A stretch of 64,000 nt of DNA from Novosphingobium huizhouense (lineage in GTDB: Bacteria; Pseudomonadota; Alphaproteobacteria; Sphingomonadales; Sphingomonadaceae): contig NZ_JAILXZ010000003.1 in NCBI RefSeq assembly GCF_020179475.1, forward strand, positions 310,001 to 374,000, given 5' to 3'. This document shows, in pieces, positions 56,908 to 64,000 of the stretch. The position numbers and the translations under genes are program-made. Numbering within the stretch: the stretch's first letter is position 1; the number at the start of each line of letters is the position of its first letter. Below the pieces are notes generated by a model, which was given only the letters and a program-made list of their open reading frames with translations, did no database searches and was not told the origin of the DNA.

Positions 56908-58089
56908 ATGGGGTCGGAAATTTTTTCGAACGGCGCGCTCGCACGCGCAGAAGCGGCAAACGCACGGGGTATCGCAGCACTGCAGGCAAGCGACTGCGCA
57001 ACGGCCATCGCTGCCTTCGAGCAGGCGACGAGCGCCGACCCGGGAGCGGGCCCGCTGTGGATCAACCTCGCCCATGCCTATCGCCTGGCCGGCGAACATG
57101 AAGGCGAACGCCGCGCGCTCGAGTCCGCGCTCGCGATCAACCGGCTCGATTTCATTGCACAACTGAGGATGGCACAGCTTCACCAGCGGCTCGGAGAAGA
57201 GCAGGCAGCCTTGCAGTGCTGGCAGGGCGTTCGCCAGCTGGCCAGCGAGTTCCCTCGGGTATCGCCGGCATTGGCGGCCGAACTGGCGGAGGGCGAGCGC
57301 TATTGCGCGGCGCTGCGGGCACGGCTTGCCGCAGCCAGCGAAGGCGCACTGGCGATCGCCCGGACCAGCGAAGCGCGCGATCACCGGCGGATTTCGGCGT
57401 TCGTAGAGACCGCTCTCGGCCAGCGCCGGATCTACCACAACGAATGTGCGGGACTGCACTACCCATTCCTGCCCGCCGACGAGTATTTCGATCGCGCGCA
57501 CTTTCCGTGGTTGACCGAACTCGAGGGAAGCACTGCTACGATCGCCCGGGAAATGCGCGACCTGCTTGCCGCCCCGGGGGAGGAGTTGCGTCCCTACGTG
57601 CGCATGGAGGCCGGCACTCCCGACAACAAGTGGTCGGGCCTCGACGGATCTCTCGATTGGTCGGTGTGCTTCCTATGGGAGTTCGGTCGACCAAACGAAC
57701 CGGTGTTGGCCCGTTGCCCTGAGACGGCGGCGCTGCTCGAGCGGCTGCCGCTGATGCGCGTTCCCGGCCGCGCCCCCAACGTCTTCTTCTCGATGTTGGC
57801 AGCCAACAGCCACATCCCGCCCCATACCGGCGTGACCAATACCCGCGCGATCGTCCACCTGGCCCTGGAAGTGCCGGGCAACTGCGGCTTCAGGGTCGGA
57901 AACGAAACGCGCGAATGGGAAGAAGGCAAGGCCTTCGCCTTCGACGACACCATCGAACACGAAGCTTGGAACCGAAGCAACCGCCGCCGTGCCGTGCTCA
58001 TTCTCGACGTGTGGAACCCGCACTTGAGCGAGCGCGAGCGCGAAGCGGTCGCGTGCTACCTCGCTGCCAGCGAAACCGCCCTGAAGTAG
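56908..58089 (+). CDS. TPR aspartyl/asparaginyl beta-hydroxylase
   Basis: The 393-residue protein has an N-terminal TPR-like region (ATAIAAFEQATSADPGAGPL, about residues 10-110) and a C-terminal aspartyl/asparaginyl beta-hydroxylase domain. The iron ligands are His306 (in HIPPHTGVTNTR) and His351 (in DDTIEHEAWNRS), with Arg in RRRAVLILDVW for 2-oxoglutarate. It probably hydroxylates Asp or Asn in a protein or peptide. Its TPR head parallels that of the sulfotransferase. ATG 56908 lies 86 bases from the divergent gene's start. Confidence 0.87.
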   Translation: MGSEIFSNGALARAEAANARGIAALQASDCATAIAAFEQATSADPGAGPLWINLAHAYRLAGEHEGERRALESALAINRLDFIAQLRMAQLHQRLGEEQAALQCWQGVRQLASEFPRVSPALAAELAEGERYCAALRARLAAASEGALAIARTSEARDHRRISAFVETALGQRRIYHNECAGLHYPFLPADEYFDRAHFPWLTELEGSTATIAREMRDLLAAPGEELRPYVRMEAGTPDNKWSGLDGSLDWSVCFLWEFGRPNEPVLARCPETAALLERLPLMRVPGRAPNVFFSMLAANSHIPPHTGVTNTRAIVHLALEVPGNCGFRVGNETREWEEGKAFAFDDTIEHEAWNRSNRRRAVLILDVWNPHLSEREREAVACYLAASETALK

Positions 58090-58173
58090 ATCAAGCCTTC
58101 GTTCGGCAGGTGTTGTGCAAGGAGCGAATACCGCATAGCCTTGTTCAGCAATCCCGATCGAGAGTACGGACCG

Positions 58174-58488
58174 ATGGCAAACATCCATTTCTTCGCGCTG
58201 GCCGCCTCGGCCAGCTTGGCAGCCAGTGCTCCCGCCATGGCCGACGGCGATGCGATCGATCCGAGGACGATGACCCAGGCGCAGGTCCGGGCCCATAACG
58301 CCACCCTTTCGCGTGACGATCCCAACTACATTCGTTGCGTGAAATCAGAGGAAACGGGCTCACTCGCCCGCAAGCGCTACAGCTGCCGCACCAATGCGAT
58401 GTGGACGAGCGCCGATCAGACGGGCAACCAGAACGCGCGCGACACCTTCGAGGCGATGCAGGGAAAGGCGATGTCGCAGGGCAACTGA
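58174..58488 (+). CDS. Small exported protein of unknown function
   Basis: The 104-residue protein has a signal peptide (ANIHFFALAASASLAASA) and a core with two conserved-looking Cys (YIRCVKSEETGSL ... RYSCRTNAMW). This Cys pair and TGS/R pattern recurs in sphingomonad hypothetical proteins. ATG 58174 follows a GAGAG site. Role unknown. Confidence 0.7.
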   Translation: MANIHFFALAASASLAASAPAMADGDAIDPRTMTQAQVRAHNATLSRDDPNYIRCVKSEETGSLARKRYSCRTNAMWTSADQTGNQNARDTFEAMQGKAMSQGN

Positions 58489-58518
58489 CCGCCCGCCGCC
58501 ATCTGCCGATGCATGCGC

Positions 58519-59049
58519 TCAATTGGCGAGCCGCAGAACCCTGATTGCGGCCCGATTGCCGATCCTCGCCATGTAGCTGCCAAGCGCGGCACGCTTGATC
58601 ACGATCTTGTCGCCGGTGCGGGCCCAGCTTTGTCCGCCATCGGTCTGCTTCCAGCGCGCGCCGTCCGGCAAGGTGAAGACGGCGAAACCGTCCTTGCCCG
58701 TCCGCACCCCGGCGATGGTCGATTCGATCTGCGCGACGTCCTCCCCCTCGGTGTCGCCGAACAGGCGCAGCTTCGGCAGCGTAAAGCCGAACAGGCCCTT
58801 CTTTGTCTCCCGCAGCGTCGCGCGGTCCGCGACGACCAGATCCTTCTGCTCGCGGGCGTTGGCCATGGCGGCCACGGACCGATCGAAACAGGCAAGGCGT
58901 TCGGCTTCCGCAGTGATCAAACGACAGCCGAGGACCGCTTCGAAGACCGACGGGAGCTCGTCCACCTTCTGCTCGTCGCGCGGCGCCGCGGACGCCGGCG
59001 TGGCGGCGGCGAAGATCGCGGACGATATCAACAGCAACTGCAATCGCAT
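58519..59049 (-). CDS. Exported hypothetical protein
   Basis: The 176-residue protein has a signal peptide (LLLISSAIFAAATPASA), a Cys-containing repeat-like segment (GCRLITAEAERLACFDRSVA) and a C-terminal beta-rich part. No function is known. It is convergent with the small exported protein and lies downstream of the LytTR operon on the same strand. Confidence 0.7.
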   Translation of the reverse strand: MRLQLLLISSAIFAAATPASAAPRDEQKVDELPSVFEAVLGCRLITAEAERLACFDRSVAAMANAREQKDLVVADRATLRETKKGLFGFTLPKLRLFGDTEGEDVAQIESTIAGVRTGKDGFAVFTLPDGARWKQTDGGQSWARTGDKIVIKRAALGSYMARIGNRAAIRVLRLAN

Positions 59050-59160
59050 CTTCGTTCCTTGCGCACGGTCGGCTGCACCTTATTCCTTCCCGGGGCGGCA
59101 CGGTCAATCACCGTCGAATGCTCCCATGGACGTGCAGGAAATCGATCCGCCTGCCCCGGT

Positions 59161-59895
59161 TCAGCGCCCGGCCATCGCCTTCGCCCGTGCAAGATAGGTG
59201 CGTCCGATGCGCAGCATCGTTCCGTCGACCAGTTCGGCGGACCAGACTCCGAGCCCGTCGTGGCGGAGCCCGGCAATGCGGTCCCGCCGGACGATCGTCG
59301 AACGGTGCAGGCGGATGAAGCGCTCTGGATCGAGCCGATCCTCGAGCCCCTGGATAGTGTGCAGCAACAGATACGATCGATCACCGACGTGGAGGCGAAC
59401 GTAGTCGCGTTCTGCATCGATCCGGTCGAGATCGAGTGCCGCGATCCGCACCAGCTCGCTCCGGTGGGGAACCCAGAACTCCTCGATCCAGGGATCCTTC
59501 GTTGCCGGTACAGCGGCACTGCCGGCGCGCCGCGCCGCGAGGCGCTCCTGTGCGCGCTCAATCGCTCGCTCAAGCCGCTCCTGCGCTACCGGTTTGAGCA
59601 CGTAGTCCACCGCGTCGAGATCGAATGCCTCGACGGCAAAATGATCGTGCGCAGTGACGAAAACTACCGCCGGCTTGTGCTGTCCGCCGGCAACACTCCT
59701 TGCGACCGACAGGCCGTCGACTTCGGGCATCGTCATGTCGAGAAGCACGAGATCGGGCCTCAAGGCGTCGATCAGGCGCAAGGCCTGTGCGCCGTCACTC
59801 GCCGTACCGACCACCTGCACGGTCGTGATGCGCGATGCCAGGATTTGCATCCGTTCGACCGCAAGCGGTTCGTCATCAACGATCAAAGTGCGCAA
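59161..59895 (-). CDS. LytTR-family response regulator
   Basis: The 244-residue protein has an N-terminal receiver domain with the phospho-acceptor Asp in LVLLDMTMPEVDG (about residue 54) and a C-terminal LytTR DNA-binding domain (DYVRLHVGDRSYLLLHTIQG, FIRLHRSTIVRRDRI). It is paired with the histidine kinase upstream, 28 bases away. Confidence 0.93.
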   Translation of the reverse strand: MRTLIVDDEPLAVERMQILASRITTVQVVGTASDGAQALRLIDALRPDLVLLDMTMPEVDGLSVARSVAGGQHKPAVVFVTAHDHFAVEAFDLDAVDYVLKPVAQERLERAIERAQERLAARRAGSAAVPATKDPWIEEFWVPHRSELVRIAALDLDRIDAERDYVRLHVGDRSYLLLHTIQGLEDRLDPERFIRLHRSTIVRRDRIAGLRHDGLGVWSAELVDGTMLRIGRTYLARAKAMAGR

Positions 59896-59923
59896 GGCGA
59901 AGGTCCCCTCTCTCCAGGAATCA

Positions 59924-61897
59924 TCAGCAATCGGCCCGCACGACGGGAAGCGTCAGCACGGTCGCATAGCCCCCGGCGGGCAGCGCCCCGCTTTCGACGC
60001 TGGCGCGTTTTCCGAACCGCGCGGCGAGCCGCTGGCGGACGTTGGCGAGGCCGATGCCGGTACTGCCGGAATGACCGACCTTCCCCGGTCCGTCGTCGGC
60101 GACAGTCAGCACCAGCAATCCCTCGGCTTCGCGCGCGGAAATGCGCACGACTACCGGACGCGTACTGGCCGAGACCGCATACTTGATCGAATTCTCGACG
60201 AGTGGCTGCAGGATCATTCCCGGGACGCATGCTGTAAGCAGCGTGTCGGGTACATCGAACTCGGTGCGCAAGCGCTCGGGGAAGCGCACCGATTCGATCT
60301 CGAGGTAGTGGCGCTGCAGCGCGATCTCGTCGCTCAGGGGCACGTCCGATGTAGGATCGCTGGCGAGGCTGTGGCGATAGAAGCTCGAGATCGTCTGGAT
60401 CATCTTCTCGGCCTGCTCGGTACGACCGACCATCACCAGCGCAGAAAGCGAGTTGAGCGTGTTGAAGAGGAAATGCGGATTGACCTGATAGCGCAGCGAA
60501 CGCAGCTCTGCCGCCTTCGCTGCGCGGCGATACTCTCCCTCGCGGCGCTCCGCCGCACGCGCCATCTCGCCGTTGCCAAGTGCGAGATAGAGCGCAGCCC
60601 AGGCTATCAGCAGAAAATACCGCCCCAAGGCGACATCGGTAAGCTGACGCCACAACCCCTCGTTCTCCACCGACTTGCGGATCGCCGCTGCGGCCAGTTG
60701 CTGCGCTGGCGCGGCTGCCGGATTCGCGATCGCGGTAGTTGCGACGGGTGCAACAGGGGAAGCGGCAGGAACCGCGGAAGGCGCAGCCGTGGCGCCGGAG
60801 CTCTTGTCCACGGATTTGGCCGCTGCGCGAGGTTTCGCTAGACCATGCGGAGCTTCGCGATGGCGCTCCGATCGAGGCTCCTTGACCTGTGCCGACGGTC
60901 GGGCTGCGCCCGAAACGCGCCGCGGTGCTTCTCCTTCCGATCCGCCGCCGTCTTCGGGCGCGTCATCGACATCGAAGTCGCCCCCGTCCTCCAACGCCTG
61001 TCGCGCCTCCTCACGAGCCTCGCGTCCGGCTTCCAGCGCCTGCCGCCTCGCATCCAGGGCTACGATCCGCTGCATATCGAGCGCCTGGCGTCGCGCGTCC
61101 TCGATCTGGCGGGCGATGTCATCGGCCTCCTCGCCCTTGAGCCGGACGGTCGTAGTCCCGGTTCGCAGCGTCGCGGTGCCATCGGCATTGTGCCGGATGA
61201 CCACCCCGCCGGGGGTCACCATTTCGGAGCTACCGTCGGGACGATCACGCACCGTGATCGGGAAGTCCTTTGGAAACGCCGGAAGCGCGGGCGGTGCGGG
61301 GGGCGCAGGCGGTGCGGGAGGCGCAGGCGGCGAGGGCGGCGTGACGCGCGGCTTCACCGGCATCGGCTCGGGCACGTCGATCAGGACGTTGCCCGAGAGA
61401 TCGTGCCGGATCTGGACGTCGGCCGGAGGATTGGGCGTAGTTTCGGTTGCAGGCGCCCCCGCCTGCCCTGCCTGCCTACCTGGCTGCGCAGGCGCCCCCT
61501 GCGGCGGCGCGGCACCCTGGTGGGAGGTCATGCGTTCGGTGATGCGCTGCTCGACCGGAGCGAACGCCTTCTGATTGATGACCGCAAGCGCCAGTGCGGC
61601 GGGCAACATCAGCACGAGGGATGCTGCAACCCGCACACTGATGCTGCGCCCGTCGAAGCGCCGCAGGAGCGGCCAGACCAGCAGGGTCACCGCGATGCCG
61701 GCCAGCGTGACCAGCCCGCGACGCCAGAGCAACTCCTGGAACTCGCCGAGCTCGACAACGAGACCGCGCACGGTGATCAGCACGAAGTAGCAGAGCCAGA
61801 GCGCGATGGCGGACATCACGACCTGGCGCGCGGGCACGTGCGGACGCGTGCTGGAAGGCGGGAGGTCGTCGAGGTCTTGCAGTGGAACCGAGGCCAT
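59924..61897 (-). CDS. LytS-type sensor histidine kinase with low-complexity insert
   Basis: The 657-residue protein starts at ATG 61897 (AAGG 8 bases upstream). It has about three N-terminal membrane helices, then a long non-membrane region (about residues 115-400) with PAPPAPP repeats, an RQALEAGREAREEARQALED helix and an acidic Gly-rich patch. A further membrane helix (FLLIAWAALYLAL) leads to the kinase core: His475 in YQVNPHFLFNTLNSL and the ATP-binding LQPLVENSIKYAV, DDGPGKVG and GIGLANVRQRL. The signal is unknown. Confidence 0.9.
   Translation of the reverse strand: MASVPLQDLDDLPPSSTRPHVPARQVVMSAIALWLCYFVLITVRGLVVELGEFQELLWRRGLVTLAGIAVTLLVWPLLRRFDGRSISVRVAASLVLMLPAALALAVINQKAFAPVEQRITERMTSHQGAAPPQGAPAQPGRQAGQAGAPATETTPNPPADVQIRHDLSGNVLIDVPEPMPVKPRVTPPSPPAPPAPPAPPAPPALPAFPKDFPITVRDRPDGSSEMVTPGGVVIRHNADGTATLRTGTTTVRLKGEEADDIARQIEDARRQALDMQRIVALDARRQALEAGREAREEARQALEDGGDFDVDDAPEDGGGSEGEAPRRVSGAARPSAQVKEPRSERHREAPHGLAKPRAAAKSVDKSSGATAAPSAVPAASPVAPVATTAIANPAAAPAQQLAAAAIRKSVENEGLWRQLTDVALGRYFLLIAWAALYLALGNGEMARAAERREGEYRRAAKAAELRSLRYQVNPHFLFNTLNSLSALVMVGRTEQAEKMIQTISSFYRHSLASDPTSDVPLSDEIALQRHYLEIESVRFPERLRTEFDVPDTLLTACVPGMILQPLVENSIKYAVSASTRPVVVRISAREAEGLLVLTVADDGPGKVGHSGSTGIGLANVRQRLAARFGKRASVESGALPAGGYATVLTLPVVRADC
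61290..61343 (-). repeat. 18-bp tandem repeat encoding PAPPAP
   Basis: GGCGGTGCGGGGGGCGCA (61290-61307) and GGCGGTGCGGGAGGCGCA (61308-61325) differ by one base; a third partial copy (GGCGGCGAGGGCGG) follows. In the kinase reading frame they give the Pro/Ala-rich linker. Confidence 0.85.
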
Positions 61898-62006
61898 TTG
61901 CAGACCTTGTACACCGCCGCGGGGGACCAGCGCCAGCGCGGCTGGTCGGACGGCATCGGTCGTTGATGGGACCGGCGCCCGCAATCGGACGCCGGTCTTC
62001 CCGAAA

Positions 62007-63530
62007 TCAGGCGTCGAGCAAGTGCTCTTCGGCTATCTTCTTCTTCCACACCAGCGGGGCAAGCTGGTGTACGTTCTGGCCGTCGCTGTCGACGGCCACG
62101 GTCACCGGCATGTCGGCCACGGTGAACTCGTAGATCGCCTCCATGCCGAGGTCCTCGAAGCCCACCACCTTGGCTTCCTTGATCGCCCGCGCGACGAGGT
62201 AGGCCGCGCCGCCCACGGCCATCAGGTAGGCCGACTTGTGGTTGGCGATCGACTGCGTCGCGGCAGGACCGCGTTCGGCCTTGCCCACGCTGGCGAGAAG
62301 GCCGAGGTCGAGCATCTGGTCCGAGAAGCTGTCCATGCGCGTGGCGGTCGTGGGGCCGGCAGGGCCGACCACTTCGTCGCGCACCGGGTCGACCGGGCCG
62401 ACGTAGTAGATCACGCGGCCCCGGAAATCGACCGGCAGTTCCTCGCCCTTGGCGAGCATGTCCTTGATGCGCTTGTGCGCGGCGTCACGGCCGGTCAGCA
62501 TCTTGCCGTTGAGCAGCAGGCGATCCCCCGCCTTCCAGCTCTGCACCTCTTCCTGGGTCAGCGTGTCGAGGTCGACGCGCTTTGCCGCAGAATCGGGCGC
62601 CCAGTGCACTTGCGGCCACTCGTCGAACTTGGGCCGTTCGAGATAGGCAGGGCCCGAGCCGTCGAGCGTGAAGTGCGCATGGCGGGTGGCGGCGCAATTG
62701 GGGATCATCGCCACGGGCTTGCCCGCAGCATGGCACGGCGCGTCCATGATCTTGACGTCGAGAATGGTCGAGAGGCCGCCAAGCCCCTGCGCGCCGATGC
62801 CGAGCGCGTTGACCTTGTCGAAAATCTCGATGCGCATGCGCTCGATGTCCGTCTGCGGTCCGCGCTGCTTCAGCTGGGCCATGTCGATCGGCTCCATCAG
62901 CGCCTTCTTGGCAAGCAGCACGCAGTGCTCCGCCGTGCCGCCGATGCCGATGCCGAGCATGCCCGGCGGACACCAGCCAGCCCCCATCTGCGGCAGCATC
63001 TCGATCACCCAGTCGACGATGTTCTCGGACGGGTTCATCATCTTGAACTTGGACTTGTTCTCGCTGCCGCCGCCCTTGGCCGCGACATCGACCGTAACCT
63101 TGTTGCCCCGGACCATCTCGACATGCAGCACGCACGGCGTGTTGTCGCGGGTGTTGCGGCGCGTGAAGGCAGGGTCCGCGAGCACCGATGCGCGCAGCTT
63201 GTTGTCGGGGTGGTTGTAGGCGCGGCGCACGCCTTCATCGACCACATCCTGCAGCGACAGGTCGGACTCGAGCCGGCAGTCCTGGCCCCATTCGATGAAC
63301 ACGTTGACGATGCCGGTATCCTGGCAGATCGGGCGATGACCTTCTGCGCACATCCGGCTGTTGGTCAGGATTTGCGCGATGGCGTCCTTCGCGGCGGGTC
63401 CCTGCTCGGCCTTGTAGGCTTCGCCCAGCGCCCGGATATAGTCCATCGGGTGGAAATAGCTGATGTACTGCAGCGCGTCGGCCACGCTTTCGATCAGGTC
63501 CGCTTCGCGGATCGTCACCATCTCGCCCAT
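62007..63530 (-). CDS. Fumarate hydratase, class I (Fe-S)
   Basis: The 507-residue enzyme has the three cysteines expected for the 4Fe-4S cluster: ICQDTG, GAGWCPPGMLGIGIGG and IPNCAATRH. Both the alpha and beta parts are in one chain, as in FumA. It interconverts fumarate and malate in the TCA cycle. ATG 63530 has GAGGGAG upstream; ATG 63521 is possible. Confidence 0.95.
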   Translation of the reverse strand: MGEMVTIREADLIESVADALQYISYFHPMDYIRALGEAYKAEQGPAAKDAIAQILTNSRMCAEGHRPICQDTGIVNVFIEWGQDCRLESDLSLQDVVDEGVRRAYNHPDNKLRASVLADPAFTRRNTRDNTPCVLHVEMVRGNKVTVDVAAKGGGSENKSKFKMMNPSENIVDWVIEMLPQMGAGWCPPGMLGIGIGGTAEHCVLLAKKALMEPIDMAQLKQRGPQTDIERMRIEIFDKVNALGIGAQGLGGLSTILDVKIMDAPCHAAGKPVAMIPNCAATRHAHFTLDGSGPAYLERPKFDEWPQVHWAPDSAAKRVDLDTLTQEEVQSWKAGDRLLLNGKMLTGRDAAHKRIKDMLAKGEELPVDFRGRVIYYVGPVDPVRDEVVGPAGPTTATRMDSFSDQMLDLGLLASVGKAERGPAATQSIANHKSAYLMAVGGAAYLVARAIKEAKVVGFEDLGMEAIYEFTVADMPVTVAVDSDGQNVHQLAPLVWKKKIAEEHLLDA

Positions 63531-63709
63531 CGCGGGAGACTCCCTCGTTGCCCTTCGATGGAGGCCCCTTACGCGCCGACCGGCGACATGCAAAGCGCTT
63601 GGCGCGGCATGCGTGTTAATCTAGAGGCCTATGCAACAAGGATTGAACCGGTTGCACCGCATGGCCACCCGCGTGGCAGCGCCGACCGGCGGCAGTGAGG
63701 GATGGTTTC

Positions 63710-64000
63710 ATGACCCTGGTGGAAGAACGCAACGCCTCGGGCGCGATGGCGCAGGCCAGGCGTGCGATGATCGACAGCCAGTTGCGCGTCAGCGGCGTCA
63801 ACGATCCGGCCGTGCTTGCCGCCTTCGACAGCGTGGCACGCGAAGATTTCGTGCCCCCGGCGCGCGCCGCCGTGGCCTATGTCGACCGCGCGGTTCCGCT
63901 CGCCGACGGCGCAGTACTTGCCCCGGCGCTAAGCCACGGCCAGATGCTGACCGCGGCTCAAGTTCAGGCACGCGACCGTGTGCTCGTTGTCGGCAAGCCG
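63710..64000 (+). CDS. Protein-L-isoaspartate O-methyltransferase (3' end outside window)
   Basis: The first 97 codons from ATG 63710 read ARRAMIDSQLRVSGVNDPAV, VAREDFVP, and further on APALSHGQMLTAAQV and DRVLVVG, the N-terminal half of the isoaspartyl methyltransferase family. It repairs or tags damaged aspartyl residues using SAM. In sphingomonads it commonly precedes a TolC-like gene. The C-terminal half is outside the window. Confidence 0.85.
   Translation, partial: MTLVEERNASGAMAQARRAMIDSQLRVSGVNDPAVLAAFDSVAREDFVPPARAAVAYVDRAVPLADGAVLAPALSHGQMLTAAQVQARDRVLVVGKP

Noticed and set aside
61806..63698. Long plus-strand frame opposite the class I fumarase and kinase start
   Set aside because: Antisense shadow; fumarase cysteine motifs are present on the minus strand.
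63609..63698. 29-codon leader frame before the isoaspartyl methyltransferase gene
   Set aside because: No ribosome site or coupling is visible; probably chance.

Overview
This 64 kb window is high-GC (mid-60s percent by eye) chromosomal DNA from an alphaproteobacterium, most likely a member of the Sphingomonadales (Novosphingobium/Erythrobacteraceae-like). The reasons are the gene set (DUF4167 protein, NnrU-family protein, DUF2093 protein, sphingomonad-type TonB-dependent receptor with a TPR-sulfotransferase neighbour), the packed gene order, and the frequent GTG/ATGA start-stop overlaps. No phage, insertion sequence, CRISPR array or integrase is visible. About 56 protein genes and one tRNA can be supported; the first and last genes are cut by the window edges.

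Layout. 1-3.4 kb: a heme-b-like membrane subunit, an FHA-domain ten-heme cytochrome c and a metallophosphoesterase, followed by convergent envelope genes (L,D-transpeptidase, glycine-zipper lipoprotein). 5.5-8 kb: rpoN and lptB. 8-14.6 kb: small membrane protein, PmbA/TldE, BON-MscS channel, pyrophosphatase, DUF1345 protein and M61 peptidase. 14.7-22.1 kb: a co-directional run hisS-prfA-prmC-DUF4167-lnt-metK that joins translation, protein methylation, lipoprotein acylation and SAM synthesis, closed by a strong bidirectional terminator. 22.2-26.5 kb: an acyl-CoA dehydrogenase/APH-kinase pair, a penicillin-recognising serine hydrolase without the class A general base, and a small Ala-rich lipoprotein. 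26.8-33.2 kb: polA, a ClpP-fold-like periplasmic protein, comM, tRNA-Leu(TAA), ihfB and a GntR regulator.

33.4-38.8 kb: a proton-oligopeptide transporter followed by two amidohydrolase-fold exported proteins, the second of which has lost most metal ligands; this looks like a peptide uptake and processing operon. 38.8-50.7 kb: housekeeping and stress genes (dxs, zur-like regulator, msrA, xthA, erpA-like, CBS protein, DoxX, adenosine kinase, purD, xseA). purD and xseA are divergent with physically overlapping start codons.

51-58.1 kb is the most interesting accessory block: a large TonB-dependent receptor behind a palindrome-rich leader, a TPR-sulfotransferase, a second sulfotransferase-like protein and a TPR-aspartyl/asparaginyl beta-hydroxylase. 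It may be a receptor-linked protein or peptide modification system. 58.1-64 kb: two small exported proteins, a LytS/LytTR two-component pair whose sensor carries a long low-complexity insert, class I fumarase and the start of a protein-L-isoaspartate methyltransferase gene.

All functional calls are by reading motifs and family resemblance; no database search was run.
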